Assembly: GCA_028564705.1 (NCBI GenBank)
Contig: JAPXFQ010002840.1
Coordinates: 1,349,501 to 1,413,500 of the forward strand
DNA: 64,000 nt
Direction: 5' to 3'
From: Apricaphanius iberus
Lineage: Eukaryota > Chordata > Actinopteri > Cyprinodontiformes > Aphaniidae
Under the pieces are notes generated by a model that saw only the letters and a list, made by a program, of their open reading frames with translations, was not told where the DNA came from and made no database searches. This document shows, piece after piece, positions 45,345-58,400 of this stretch. A program made the translations under genes and the position numbers. The number at the start of each line of letters is the position of its first letter. Positions within the stretch are counted from its first letter, which is position 1.

Positions 45345-46128
45345 CACTTGTGGCCAAAAGTTTTGAGAATTACGGAAATATTAGTTTTCACAAAGTTTGC
45401 TGCTAAGCTGCTTTTAGATCTTTGTTTCAGTTTTTTCTGTGATGTACTGAAATATAATTACAAGCACTTAATACGTTTCAAAGGCTTTTATCGACAATTA
45501 CATGACATTTATGCAAAGATTCAGTGTTTGCAGTGTTAGCCCTTCTTTTTCAGGAACTCTGCAGTTCTACTGGTCATGCTCTCAATCAACTTCTGGGCCA
45601 AATCCTGACTGATAGCAACCCATTCTTTCATAATCACTTCTTGTATCACTTCTTGAGTTTGTCAGAATTAGTGGGTTTTTGTTTGTCCACCCGCCTCTTG
45701 AGGATTGACCACAAGTTCTCAACGGGATCAAGATCTGGGGAGTTTCCAGGCCATGGACCCAACATTTCATCGTTCTGGTCCTCCGCGTTTCTTTGCAGGT
45801 CACCATGGTTAGCAATGGAAGAACAATGATTTCAAGCTTCACCCTCCTTTTAACATGTCAAGTCTGCCATTCTGACCCAATCAGCCTGACATAATGATCT
45901 CCAGCCTTGTGCTCGTCAACGTTCTCACCTGAGTTAACAAGACGATTACTGAAATGATCTCAGCAGGTCCCTAAGTGGAATTTTCATGGCAAAGAAGGAT
46001 TATGCAATTCATCTGATCACTGTTCATAACATTCTGGAGTTTATGCAAATTGCTATTAGAAAAACTTAAGCAGCAACTTTTCCAATTTTCAATATTTATG
46101 TAATTCTCAAAACTTTTGGCCACAACAG
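45345..46128 (-). mobile_element. Deleted Tc1-like copy, same family as 25402-26743
   Basis: Between TA at 45343-45344 and 46129-46130 the ends cttgtggccaaaagttttga and caaaacttttggccacaaca are inverted. The left 400 bases equal the right end of the 25402 copy in reverse, including the piece coding the last transposase residues. Most of the transposase is deleted. Confidence 0.8.
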
Positions 46129-46449
46129 TAGACAGGGTCATTGGTCATCATAGCTCAAAGTTAATGGGATTATGGATGGATTTATGTTCATTGGGATCAA
46201 TGTGTTTTATTAGCAAGTAAAGAAATACAAAAGGACCAACTAATCCCATGTGAGCCTTAGCCTTAGGTGTGCAGAAGAAACAGCAGATCCTGCAATCATA
46301 ATATATAGCCTAATGGTCGGAGAGTTGGTGCCTGTCTTGGTGCCTGTCTAGAAATAAGAAGGAGCTGACATCTAGTTTATCCAAAGCAGAGAACTGGTGT
46401 TCAGAATATATGAAATTGACATTGTCTGTTGTCTCGTATTTGAACATTT

Positions 46450-47988
46450 TACAGTTTTTCTCAGTCACTTTGGTTCATTTTATCGCAACAGTATTAAAGT
46501 TTGCAACACTTCTAAAGTGTTTCTCAAAACAATCAGTGCAAACTGCAAAACAAGGTGGACATCCTGCAAAAGCGAGTCACTTTCTCAAAACAGAAAGTCA
46601 ATTGCACAAAAGCAATTCAGTTGCTCAAAATGGGTAGTACATGCTTCAAAAGCAGGTCGCTTTATCAAAATGGATAATTTGTTCTTCAAAAGAAAGTATT
46701 TATGTCAATGACAGTGACAGTGTCGTCAAAATGACAGTTATGACACCAGCATCTTTGAACAATCAAGTCAAAAGGTTTGACCTAGGGTTGGGCAAAACGA
46801 TTATTTTTGTAATCGATGAATCTAGCAATAATTTTTTTGATGCATCGATTAATCTAATGATTAATTTTTCAATTCAATTAGAATTTGATTCGAGTTTATT
46901 ATCGATTATTTACCCATTATTTGATTTGTATAGAAATTTTACATTTATTAATTTATGTAATTCCATGAAATAAACAAATTTATTCATTTGAACAGATTTT
47001 AATTGTAAAAAAATCCCAAATAAAGTTGTAGTATTACTGCAGTCTTATGTTAGACGTTGCGTTTAACAAGAAGTTAAATGTTAAGTAAAGAAACCATTTA
47101 TAGGTATGTGACTAACTCACCCTGTCGATCCTCTGTGCATGGCACCTCAGGCATGAATGGTGTTTTTAGAATATCATAACTTTCTTGATATCTGTCACAG
47201 CACAATGACCCAGTTACCATTGGAAAGGTACCTGGGTCTACCATATGAATAAAGTATCGACGCAATCGATTACGTCGACACGTCGTCCCAGCCCTAATTT
47301 GAACCTCTTTTCATTGGAAGTGTTTCCCAATTTCGTGTAAAGTCAAGACAGCATTATATACAATCTATGGCATTTTGAAAACTAGAATTAAATAAAAATC
47401 AAGATGCAGAATATGCACTTTACTTTATGAACCTCATGCCAATCCTGTCTCCTGGTTTATACATAGTTGCAAAGAGGAGGTTCATGTGATTCGACTATGA
47501 GTGATTGTGAAGAAGAAGCTTATCAATGGTTGCAACTACAGTAATAGTTCACACACCCCTTCTCTTCAGTGTTCACTTGAGAATAAGGTTCACCTAAGAA
47601 TATTAATAATGGGCATTTTCATGGAAACATAATAAATATATTTTTCAAAATGGGTGTACAAAATGTTTGACAAGATGTTCAACAATTCTGTGTTCAATGA
47701 CACAAGCAATGAAATGAACATTGTTAGTTGTATGAACGATGAATATTCAGCCTTTACAAGTATAGTTAATTTCGACAAACATGATAAAAGCAAGTCAAAA
47801 GTAATCATTTTGCAGATATATATTTACTTGATTACTTTATGTCCACAAGCACCTGCTTTTGGATGAAATAAACATGAAACTGCCACTAGGCTGAGACCGT
47901 ACGAATACATGATGGAAGCTGCAATAACTGTTGAGCAAAGTTTAATTCTGTTGTGAGAAATGCACCAAAGCAACTGAGAAAAACTGTA
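46450..47988. mobile_element. TA-flanked transposon with about 42-bp inverted ends, no transposase
   Basis: cagtttttctcagtcacttt at the left edge is mirrored by aaagcaactgagaaaaactg at the right, each beside TA, and the similarity continues inward for about 40 bases. The interior carries repeated ttcaaaa/tcaaaa words. This is Tc1/mariner-like and non-autonomous. It hosts the hAT copy 46783-47296. Confidence 0.7.
46783..47296. mobile_element. hAT-like MITE nested in the preceding element
   Basis: The ends tagggttgggcaaaacg and gtcgtcccagcccta are inverted. Flanking gtttgacc and atttgaac agree at 6 of 8. The interior has many atcgat words. Confidence 0.65.
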
Positions 47989-49919
47989 AAACAAATCCGA
48001 TCTCAAAAACCTACCGGTGCGTTAGAATATGTGCTTGCATGAGGCTTGTTTCTCAGATTAAAAGTACCCTTTGAAAAAAAATCAACCTTTAGGCATTGAA
48101 CATACTTTTCATTACCGAGTCATCCATGAAAATAGTAAAAACCATCTTTCTATATCTTTGCACTTTAATACTGTGCAAAAATGTGTTTCGGTCTATCACA
48201 TGAAATTCCAATTAATACATTAAAATGTATGGTTTGAATCTGACAAAATGTGACAAAGTTCAGGAGTTACAAGTAATTTTCCAAGGCATTGTTGAGGTAT
48301 TATTACTAAATTGATTCAATAATAACTCCTGACAAATGCATTTGAATGTATTATGACTTACTTTTGCTATTTTGAACCTCTCAGGGAAGTTGGTTTACAT
48401 TTTTTTACAGTCTGAATTCATTCTGCACACCAAAAAATGCATAATTACCCTTCTATACAATTTTAAATTATCACACAACACATCACAGAACAAAATTATT
48501 AAAGTTTGTGGACGGGACAAAATGTCAAAAAGTGAGAAGCAGATTTGAGGCAATCACTTTTATCTTATTATTAAAAGTCTATTTCTTTATGGAGCTAGTT
48601 ATACAAAGGCAAAAAGTTGCACTGAACTCTGTTTTATATTGGATAAAATGCCCAACCTTATTCAGGGGTTTTGCTTGAAGAACATGTACAGTTAAGGTAT
48701 TTTGTAACACTAGGAGGCGACATATTCTCACATTTGCTGGACAACATGAAAATCCCTCTCAGAAATTTTAATCTAATCTTGTTTTGCTTCGTTTTAGTAA
48801 TTATTAGTAATAACCAATTTATTTTTCCTAATCTTGTGGAAACATATATCATCCAGCTTTTTTTATTTGTTTATTATTGATGTAAATTTTAATTATCATG
48901 TCAAATACCAAAAGTTTTGTGATTGAGAGAAGGAATCAGGATCTTTCTGTTTGGATGTTATAGATACAAACTATTATTGTCAGCAAAGAATTTACCCTTC
49001 AATTCATCCCCCTTTTTTGCTTTACTGAAAGAGACCACAGCTGTAAAGGTATAATAGTCCACAAAAGAGTGTAGGTGGCCATCCAAATCTCTTTAATTAT
49101 TCGTCCCTACATCCCTTTAAAATTTCTTCTTTTGAATTCAGAAAAGACAAAAGCTCAGATGAGAGTCTCTGCTCAATCAGTGACACTAAAGTACTTCTAC
49201 ACAGATTTCATCCAGGTTCTGCTAGAGTTCTGTATAGTGCAATAGGGTCAATATTACCATAGAGTGCCTTTGACAGATGAACATTTCTTAAAGACATTGT
49301 TCAACTTGTTCGTTTAACCACATGTTTATTCTTTTAAGAAGACTTTAAACTTAACAATTGGTGGTTGGTCAAGCTCCTGGACCTTTAACAAAATAATTAT
49401 AAGCAAAAACATTTGGACCAACTTACAAAATATGTCCACCCTGTCAGGGACAAATGGATACAGAAAGCAAATATTTCTGACAGTGTTATTCTAAAAAATA
49501 CACCTTTGGAAAATATTTCTGTCCTTCTCTTATTCATATCTTTAAAAAATGGGAAAGAACTTCAAAAACTGTAAAAATAACAAAAAACTATGTTCTGTTA
49601 TCAGAGCTCTGCCCGAGTTACATACCATTTAAAGTAAAAAAATAAGATAGGAAACATATCTGACCAGAATTGATCCAAAACCAATTTATCCTTAAATGTT
49701 CCTAAAAGAACAAATGCTGAAGATTGTCATTTGTATAAAGACATTACTTTAAAACAAAAAAAAAATACATATGATAGGGTGGACAATGACATATGACGGG
49801 GTGGACGGTAACATGACAGGGAGGACAACTATTTAGTCTATCATCCTGAATAACAAAAACCAATATCCATCAAGAATACAACAGAGAATTACAACATAAC
49901 ATATCAAAGTCATCAGATA

Positions 49920-49920
<1 letters not shown>
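47989..49920. other. AT-rich gene-free stretch
   Basis: 48180-48270 (ggtctatcacatgaaattcc, tgacaaaatgtgacaaagtt) and 48480-48560 look like the terminal part of a decayed Tc1/hAT-type fish repeat. At 49770-49830 the word agggtggac or ggggtggac occurs three times within 60 bases. No exons seen. Confidence 0.35.

Positions 49921-49921
<1 letters not shown>

Positions 49922-50003
<82 letters not shown>
49922..50003. repeat. (AT)n microsatellite, with two phase breaks
   Basis: About 80 bases of AT units with small interruptions near 49961. The next Tc1 copy starts right at its end. Confidence 0.95.
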
Positions 50004-50007
<4 letters not shown>

Positions 50008-50150
50008 AGACCAAAAGTTTGGACACAGTTTCTCTTTCACTGCGTTTTCTTTATTTCCATGACGACATTGTAGATTCATAACTATGAATGAACACATAAT
50101 GTATGGAATTACTGTATGTACTTAAACAAAAAGGGTGAAGGGTACATCAT
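50004..50150. mobile_element. Tc1-like terminal fragment
   Basis: gtacagaccaaaagtttgga begins next to TA, and the words ttttctttatttccatga and tgtatgtacttaaacaaaaa match the copy at 63708-64000. The rest is missing. Confidence 0.7.
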
Positions 50151-53100
50151 TTTTAAAAATCCTTCTGAAGAAATTGAAAGTTGGATTTCAAAAGGCCCCA
50201 AAAAATGTGAGAAAAATAGATTGAGCAATGTTCATGTACAAATATTCATTTTGGGATGTTTTGATTTATCGAATTGTGGCGAGTCTGCCTTTCCAGTATG
50301 GAAAGCCAAACTGCTCAAACTTAAACAAATAAAACCTTGTGAAGTAAATGTGCACGATTAAATATATAATGCAGCAATGAAATTGGGGAGGATGGGGGCG
50401 TCATCTTAGGTCCCACCGTGACCCTGATTGTTAGATGTACTCAGTTAATTGAAAAACATCCAGTCGAAATAAATAAAGCAGAGAGTGAAACAGATTCATT
50501 ACATATTTAGCAGTTTTTTTCTTCTTCTTGTAGTTGTCAATTTTGTCAATTTTTTAACAGAAAATCAAACCTAAAATTCTTAGATTATTTCTATTAAATA
50601 TTTTTCATTTTCAACAATTCAATGGTAATTTTTTTTTTTCCTGATGCGCATAATTTTAGCCATTTTAATTTATTTCGACTAGTTTTTATTTCAAAACATC
50701 TTTTCCACAAAGTTCGTTTTTATTTCATGGTGTTTTTCCCAACTACATTTATTTTTAAAAGGATGTTTTTTGGTTGCATACGTACATCTGCCAATCAGGG
50801 TCAGAGGGTGGGACTTGAGATAATTATTTTTTTCACAATTTGACAGTCCCATTATATATTTGTTAATTATTTACTTATGTAAAAATATTTCACAAGTTTT
50901 TATTCATTCATATGATTTTGAGCACTTACGTGTTCCAAAATGGAAATCCAGACACACCACTATCCTAGTAGTGCTAGTAGTTCACATTAATTTACAATGG
51001 TTTATGCTAAGCTAAAGCAAACAGACTGCTGCCAGGTGAGTGTAATTTCTGTGTTTTTTTTTTTTTATCACTAACTCTGAGGAATATGGCAACAGACATA
51101 TTTTTATTCAGGGGTGGAATATCCCTTTAATGCAGCACCTGAGTTTCTGTGGAGGTTAACCAGTCAGATATTAGGGTTTATTCAGTGAGACACTGCTTCA
51201 AGATTAATTATTCCATAATGTACTTTACAAAACGTGTTTAATCAGCTACCAGCTATCCTATGGTCTTTTTAATGTTTGTATTTGATCAACACATCCCAGC
51301 AGTGGCGTCTCAACAGCAATATTGCGCCCCTTCAGATAAAAAACAGGGTACTTTGGCTTTGCATGTTCCACTACTGATGACGTTGATATATTATTTTGCA
51401 AAACTCTGTTATTCTATTGCTGGATATTGGTTGTTGCTATTCAGGATGATACACTAACTTCTGTTGTTGTAAGCCGTTTGCCATGTGTGCCCCTTTTTGA
51501 ACTCTGAGCCCCAGCCCCTCTTAAGGTCTCTGCACGGCCCTGCCTAGTTTGTTGAGCTAGCGTTGCCTTTGTATTATCTTGAACCAGTCTAACCATTCTC
51601 CTCTGCTATAATCCCAAAAAAATTTTCACATACATCATCAGTATATTGGGTAGTTGTCCTTTTTCCAACCGTTCTCTGTAAAACTAAGAGATGCTTTCGA
51701 ATGAAAGTCTCAGCAGATTAACAGTTTCTGAATTCTATTACAATCATGGTTTGTACCAACGACAATGGTTTGTTCAAAGCCACTTCCGTCCCCTTTCTTC
51801 ACTATTCGAATTTATGGCTTGAATTTTAGGGAAACTCGTCTTCATCACATCAGGATTTCTAAATGCATAGATTTCCTGCAATGACAATTTGATGTTTCTG
51901 GTAACAAGCACATGAACAGGTACACCTAATAAATTAGGGAGAATGCAGTTTGGTACTCTCATTCTAATCATAACAAGAATTATTTGCAAGAATTATATTC
52001 ATTTAAAAAGTAAAACATGTCTTCAAATAATGATATTTTCAGGATTGTGCTGCTACTTTTTGTTCAGTGCCTTATACAACGTCCTTCACTCTTATTTGAG
52101 TACTGTACTATGTATCTCAGAGGTTGAGACACTTATCTTTCATAAAGAGATTACATTCATATTGGAGTATGTTTTATCTTTAGAAAGACCTTCATCCTCT
52201 ACAGGTTCAACCTTTCACTGTTTAGCTCTAGCACCTGCTTCATCCATCCAGTCATCAGCCAGCGACTCAACAGAGAAGCAGTGTAAGGCAGGGACCTTAA
52301 GACCAACCGAAGAGGATACCAGAGAAAGCTCAAACACACAAGAAGACGAAGACTTTGGATCAGCACAGAAATGCGTCCCAGATCCTGTTTTTTTCCCCCA
52401 CCTCTTTCTTCCTTCCACTTCCCCTTTTCTCTGTCACTATCTAAGCCTCCCTTGTCCTGCTGTTTGTAGCTGGAGCCAGCATCTAGAGCTCTTTGGCTTG
52501 CTTTTTATATTTCCTTTCCTGTCAGCCTGCTGGTTGAGCAGCGCTAAAGGGTCTAAGCACACAGGACCTCAGTGATTGCCCAGCTCGGCTGCCCTCTCAA
52601 ACTATTTCCTCCTTGTCCACAGAAGAAAGAGTCATTGTGCCGTGTGTTTGCTCAAAAAGTGAGTGAGCTAATAGGAGCCAAGTATTCCCAAAAGAATAAA
52701 GCGACAGGGACCCTTCAGCTCCGGCTGAGGGGACCCTGGGGCAGCTCCTTAGCACCAGCCATCAGTATCCGTCCAATCCAAAGTCAAAGAAAAAATGTAA
52801 CAGGGTAAAATATGGTCTTCAATGACGGCTTTTCACCTAAAACTGCAGTAGGCCACGGGACCCATTCGGGGACATTTCTGAGAGGAGATAAACTGACATG
52901 GAAAAAATGCCGGTTCAATCCTCTCAGCCGTCGTATCTCCATAAAAAACTGGCCCTTAAAGGAATTTACTAAGACCTCAGCTTACCTAAACCATTTCGCA
53001 AATTAGTGACGTCAGCATCTAAAGACGTCCGTAACAGCCGAAAAATAACAAGAAATTGACAATGGAAGAAGCGGAAATGGCTGCCATGTTTCTGTTTGCA

Positions 53101-53249
53101 GCGTCGTTATACACGGCTTTACCGGCAACCCTTCCAATTTTACAAATGCCAGTAATTTGATGAAATCTGCTGACTTTATTGCCCACTAAGCTACAACCAA
53201 TCAGCCTAAGTCAGGCATTGGTTCTGCCAAGAGAGTCTACCGGGTCATT
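50151..53249. other. Gene-free stretch, no supported feature
   Basis: A 210-residue frame at 51943-52575 lacks any domain, has a hydrophobic, chance-like composition, and is not called a gene. The 52640-52800 part is moderately GC-rich. I see no transposon ends that I can pair. Confidence 0.3.
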
Positions 53250-53728
53250 TTTACAAAAGTAATTAGTTACAGGAATGCATGACTTTTTTCAGTAACTGAG
53301 TAATGTAATGCATTACTTACTAAATATACAGCAATATATTACTAGTTACAATTTCAGTGACTCATGTTACAAATGCATTTGAAATAGTTTTTCTGTCCAA
53401 CTAATGCAACAGACCAAACCAAGTCGAATACGTTAGAAGAAGAGCCACTTCTTGTTGCTCAAAACTAAAACATCAGAGAATCAGGACGGCTGAGGAAAAG
53501 ATGGACATTTAAACATTATTCACACTGTTTTACTAACCATCTGTTGTAAGACTCATCTTTGTCAACCATCTTTGGGATGAGCACTGTTAGATATTTAAGA
53601 TATTTTCCCAAAAGTAACTTAAAGTAGTGTAACTCAGTTACATATGTAATGCAAACATATTACATTTTGACATTGTAACTAGTAATGTGAAATATATTAT
53701 AATTTCTTTGTAAATTGCCCAACATTGA
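53250..53728. repeat. hAT-derived MITE
   Basis: acaaaagtaattagttacag near the left and gtaactagtaatgtgaaata near the right are opposed, ending in aattgcccaacattg, the usual end of this fish repeat. Confidence 0.55.
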
Positions 53729-55431
53729 CTATAATTTACTTTCAATAATGGGTAAAGTTATTTTCCTTTTATATTTTTTTACAAACTTTTTTTACAGTTA
53801 TCATGTTTTAAGGTTCTCACTAGTTTTAATACTAATTTAAAACATAAAAGTATTAAAAAGCAGTACGGTCTCTCCGCCCCTGCGACATCAGGTGCGTCTT
53901 TCTCCAAGTGAGGAACAAAATTATGGGCATTGGTTTGTGCTGCTGTTTTTTGTCTGGATGAGAATATTGTTATAACCAGACATTATAAATTTGGCAAGCG
54001 CAGGAAACATGACAGTAGATTCACCACTGCATCCAATCAATTAGGAGCAGTATACACTGCGCGTTGTGCGCTGTAATAAAAGCATTTATACACGCATTTA
54101 TTTATTCGAAAAAATCCACGAAGCAGCAAAGGATGGACCGCTTTATAGCAAATGAACTGTATAACTGTATTTTTTCCATCTTGAAACGGGTACCAGTGAA
54201 ATTGCCGGACTCCGCCCTGTAGCTGACTACCAGTCTTTCAAAACCTGACATATCTGCTGCAGAGAATGTTGTAATACATGAGCAAAAAGAAACATGACTG
54301 CACGAGAAAGTGGAGTGAAATAAATAATATTCTGTTCGGAAAAAAGTGGCTGTTAGATCAGTGCAGGTAAAGAATTTCCGCATCAGGTTTGGTGGGGACA
54401 AACCCGTCAATCACAGATGTAGCTGGGGACTCGTCCCCGGTTAAAATGACGCCTATGCCTACAGAGGTATTAACAAAAAAGCGCCACTCAGAGTCACAGA
54501 ATATGATTGTCGCAGAAAATGGTGTAACATCATTTTAGTAAAAAAAAAAAAAGGCAGAGCTGTCGAGAAATGCTAGGAGCTAACTGGGCGCTAACGGTGT
54601 TATTCAAATATTTTAACTTTCGCAATGTTGGGAAAGAGAGGAAGGGACTTAAGATTCGGACATTGACTTCCATTATTGAGCTCTTGTTAAAAAATAACTC
54701 AAATGTGTTATTACACTTAAAGCACATTCTTTGTTCATTTTGAATGTGTTAAATTTTAACACACGATGTGTTAAAATTGCGATAAAAGTCGGCTGTATCA
54801 CAGTGTACGCATTGTGTCATAAATAACATGCGTTGTCCCTGAGCTGATTCGCTACGTGTGTTAAAATTTAACATATCATGTGTTGTTTTTGACACAAACA
54901 TAACAGGAAAGATTCAAACATAAGACTTTTACAGAAGAAGATCACAATGCGAACTGTACCCGTTAAAGAAAAAAAAGAAGAAGAAAATTAGAGTAGTCCA
55001 TTCTTTGTTGATATGGGATTCCTTTTTGTTCGCATTTTTAATGATTTCTAAAAAAAACCCCACAACAACAACAACCAGATTGTAGGGTCTAATTTGACAA
55101 AGACCTAAGAAAGGCTGGGCTCCTTTATGATAAGTAGAGTTTGGAATTATATCAAATTACTGCAGATTTAGCCTGCTAACAATAAAACAAATAAATAAGT
55201 ATTGTATACATTTAAAATGCAAACAATTGGCCAAGGACTGTTACAGCTTCTTTTATATTATTTTTAAATAAAATTGTCTACGTTTTACACTGCAATTCAA
55301 TTATTTCTGGGTGAATGTTTCATCATCATCGGTAATTTGTGTTTTGATGGATAATATAGGTGGGAGAAAACCTTTCAATTGCTTCTTCAAAAATATGCTT
55401 TTTTTTACTTTTGCAGTTAAAGCTGTTTTGT
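53729..55431. other. Gene-free stretch with short palindromic words
   Basis: At 54740-54900 the words gtgttaaattttaacac, gtgttaaaatt and gtgttaaaatttaacat recur, a palindromic repeat type common in fish. 53870-54470 may be a further decayed element (ctggggactcgtccccggtt near its right end). Confidence 0.4.
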
Positions 55432-56813
55432 ACGACAGAGTATAAGTGCCATTGTACACAAAACAACAATATTTTGGAGTAAAGCACAAAAAACTCAGAA
55501 ATTCTGAGGTTAAAGTCGTATATTTTCCAGAAAAAAAACTCAGAGATTCTCTGAGGTGAAAAAGCAGCAAAAAACTCAGAATTTTTCAGATTAGTCGCAC
55601 ATTTTTTTTGTAAAATTACTACTTAAAAGTACGAATTTTGGCTGTTAGAGAAGCATTTTTGGAGAAGCATGTCCTGGAGGTCCAACTAATGCTGTTTAGA
55701 CTAAAAAATAAAAATCGTTTTAAAGGCACAGTGTGTACTTTTCGGCCAGTAGGGGGCAGTGCATACCTAAATTAACACCACACAAGTATCTGTGTCTTCG
55801 AGTAAGAAACTCAACAACGGAGGTCCAAATAGTGCTGTTTTCAAACGCTCAATTCCCTGAGAATTATCTATTTGCAGCAACATGACGAGCACATCAGTCT
55901 CTCTTTCATCGCTTGGAACTAGAGAAGAGGTAAAAATGTATTTATGGCAAAACTTTTATGCATTTTGAGGGGAAATCAATGTTTTAATAGCGGGCTTGTT
56001 CCGTGCGCTTTGTCCGTCCGGGCTCTTGTTGAAGTAAAGACGTCATCTAATATGGCTTTCCCCTGAAAGGAGGAGCTGCCCCTAAAAACTGATTTAAAAA
56101 ACTTTAAAAACTGATTTTTAAAGTAAAATTTTACAACATCGCCAATATTTTGCAATTAATGTGCTTTACGTAATTATTATTATATAATATTTTAATGCCT
56201 ATTTTCAAAGATGTACTGCAAAAACGACACACTTTCACTTTAAAGTAAAACATTTTGAGAGTAATTTAAGATATTTTCTAGAAGAAAACACAAACACAAA
56301 CTAAGGATTTCTACACTTCTTTCCAAGAGCTTTTGAAACTACAATCCATATCATTGGTCACCAAGGGCAATGAAACTCAATCAAATCCAAACAGGTCTAT
56401 TATTAGTATTAAAAGTGAGTCCAATGTATTTTAGAATATAAAGGATGATCAAATAATATATCCAATCAGTCCTTTGCCGTACGTAACTCTTTGATGTAGA
56501 AAATTTGTGAGAAAAGACATTTCTATGATTAAAGGCATATTTTTTGTTTTAAAATGTTCTGATTTTACAATGTCAGAAATATCTTAGTTTAGATATTTCG
56601 TTTTTTTTCTCGCAAATTTTCTTCTTTCCTACATCATAAAATTATGTTTTTTCCTAGAATATATCTGAAATTACTCTCAGAAATTCAGAGTTTTCTACCC
56701 GCAATTTCCCTACTCTTTCACCTCAGATAGTTTTTTTCTGGAAAATATGTGACTTTAATCTCAGAATTTACTTATGTTTTCGTTTTGTTTATAATGGCCC
56801 TAATACTCCGTCG
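55432..56813. mobile_element. Foldback element A (long inverted repeat), interrupted by a MITE
   Basis: The left arm 55432-55620 (tcagaaattctgaggttaaa, tcgtatattttccagaaaaa) and right arm about 56500-56813 (ggaaaatatgtgactttaat, gccctaatactccgtcgt) are reverse complements over a long distance. The TTAA MITE 55724-56239 lies between the arms. Confidence 0.65.
55724..56239. mobile_element. TTAA-flanked MITE
   Basis: TTAA stands at 55720-55723 and 56240-56243. The ends aggcacagtgtgtactttt and, reversed, agtgaaagtgtgtcgtttt are inverted repeats. It is 516 bp and non-coding, Kolobok- or piggyBac-like. Confidence 0.65.
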
Positions 56814-56869
56814 TAGTATTGTAATAAACTCAAGCTTTTTTCAGCCTTCTTCTGAGACGTCCCCTTTTT

Positions 56870-57149
56870 TTCCACCAGGTCCCCGCATCTGGATTTTACG
56901 CGTCTGTCGGCCCCCGCCTACAAGGCTGCTCACTCGCCCGCCTCTGCTGCAGGAGCCCAAAACATTCGGGTCTTTTTCTCCGAGTGTTGGAGATCTGTCG
57001 CTTATCCCCCCTACTTACTATTCAGTTTGCCGGATTCCGTCTCTCTGTCCTTTCAATGACCGTCCGGGGCGCGCTTTGCACTCAGCAGCGCAATAGTTAA
57101 TGTGTGTGCCGGATGCACCCTCTCTCCAGCAGACCGCTACAGCACGAAG
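56870..57149 (+). promoter_or_regulatory. CpG-rich promoter and 5' UTR of an unidentified gene
   Basis: CpG dinucleotides become frequent from about 56880 to 57560, in contrast to the AT-rich flanks. There is no TATA box at a suitable distance. The block ends at a start codon in strong context. Confidence 0.5.
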
Positions 57150-57230
57150 ATGGCGTCGGAGGGAGCCAGCGGAGAGCAGCCTCCTCCGGTACAAACACTG
57201 GTCGCTGCCGCGCCGGGAGGTGTCGACACG
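57150..57230 (+). CDS. Probable first coding exon of an unidentified gene
   Basis: The ATG is preceded by cgaag and followed by G (strong Kozak context). It opens 27 codons, MASEGASGEQPPPVQTLVAA and then APGGVDT, ending in ACG before gtaaga, a near-perfect donor in phase 0. The N-terminus is Ala/Gly/Pro-rich, as first exons of large signalling or RNA-binding proteins often are. I do not recognise the protein. No second exon was found up to 64000, so the first intron would be at least 6.8 kb. An upstream-closer donor at 57189 (gtacaa) is possible. Confidence 0.5.
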
Positions 57231-57694
57231 GTAAGACGCGTGGATGGAGGCAGACCAACAACAGACGCTGTTTCGTGTGTTTTTTTCTTTTCATGTTTTA
57301 TCTTGGTTAGGGGCCGCGGCTGTCCTGAGCGATGAAATGAGCTGCGCATCTATTTCTCTAAAAAGCCCCTGGAAGCAACAGCGGTGGGGAGCGCAAAGCT
57401 CTCGGCTGTCTCTGGAGAAAACACGAGCTTCGTCTCCATTTCTAGCCGCAGCGTTGGTCAAATGTAGTAGTAGCAAAGCCCAGTTGGGCCGTGTAATGCT
57501 TTTTGTTGTACCGGTTCATTGTGTTCGTGTTTCTCTGCGCTCATCTCCTGGTTGGTATGTTATTTCCAGCTCCCGATGAAAGGAAAAAGTGGCGCTGGCT
57601 GCACAGGTTGTGACACAGCACTAACCAAGGAATACACCGAGACTGCATTCTTCCTTAAGGGATTTGTTTTCTCTGATTTATAAGCCCCCCCCCC

Positions 57695-58400
57695 CCATAC
57701 GGCGGAGTAATAGGGCCAAAAAAAGATTTTGGAGTAAATTTCCGCCCAAAAAACTCAGAAATTCTCAGATTAAAGTCACATATTTTCCAGGAAAAACTCG
57801 GAAATTCTTTGAGGTGAAAAAGTAGCAAAATTACGAGTAAAAATTCTCAGAATTTCTGAGATTAATTGCACATATTTTCCAGAAAAAGAAGAAAAAAATC
57901 GTAAAATTACAAGTTAAAAGACAACAATTTTGAGATTAAATTCAGATATTTTCTAGGAAAAACACATAATTTTATCAGGTAGGAAAGAATAAAATTTGCG
58001 AGAAAAAATTAAGAAATTTCTATGATTAAAGGCATACATTTTCGATATCAAAACTAAGATATTTCTGACATTGTAAAGTCAGAAAAATTTCAAATCAAAA
58101 ATATGTCCTTAATCATAGAAAGTCTTAGTTTTTTTCTCGCAAACTTTCTACTTTTCTACATCAAAAGTAAGGTGGGGTTTTTTTTCTAGAAAATATCTTA
58201 AATTAATCTCAAAATGTCTGTCTTTTAACTCGTAATTTAGCGTTTTTTGTGACAGAGTATTTTTTCTCGAAAATGTGTGCGATTAATCTAAAAAATTCTG
58301 AGTTTTTACTCGTAATTTTGCTACTTTTTGACATCAGACATATTCGGAGTGTTTTCTGGAAAATATGTGACTTTAATCTCAGAATTTCTGAGATTAATTG
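57695..58400. mobile_element. Foldback element B
   Basis: The left arm starts catacggcggagtaatagggc and runs ttctcagattaaagtcacat, aattacgagtaaaaattctc, atgattaaaggcatacat. The right arm (58090-58390) returns the same words in reverse (atgtccttaatcatagaaag, ctcgtaattttgct, ggaaaatatgtgactttaat). Arms are about 300 bases. No coding content. Confidence 0.7.

Noticed and set aside
49922..50097. Frame with a tandem Tyr-Ile repeat on the minus strand
   Set aside because: It is only the translation of the (AT)n microsatellite.
51943..52575. 210-residue open frame on the plus strand
   Set aside because: No domain or signal is recognisable, the first half is low-complexity hydrophobic, and no splice or promoter context supports it.
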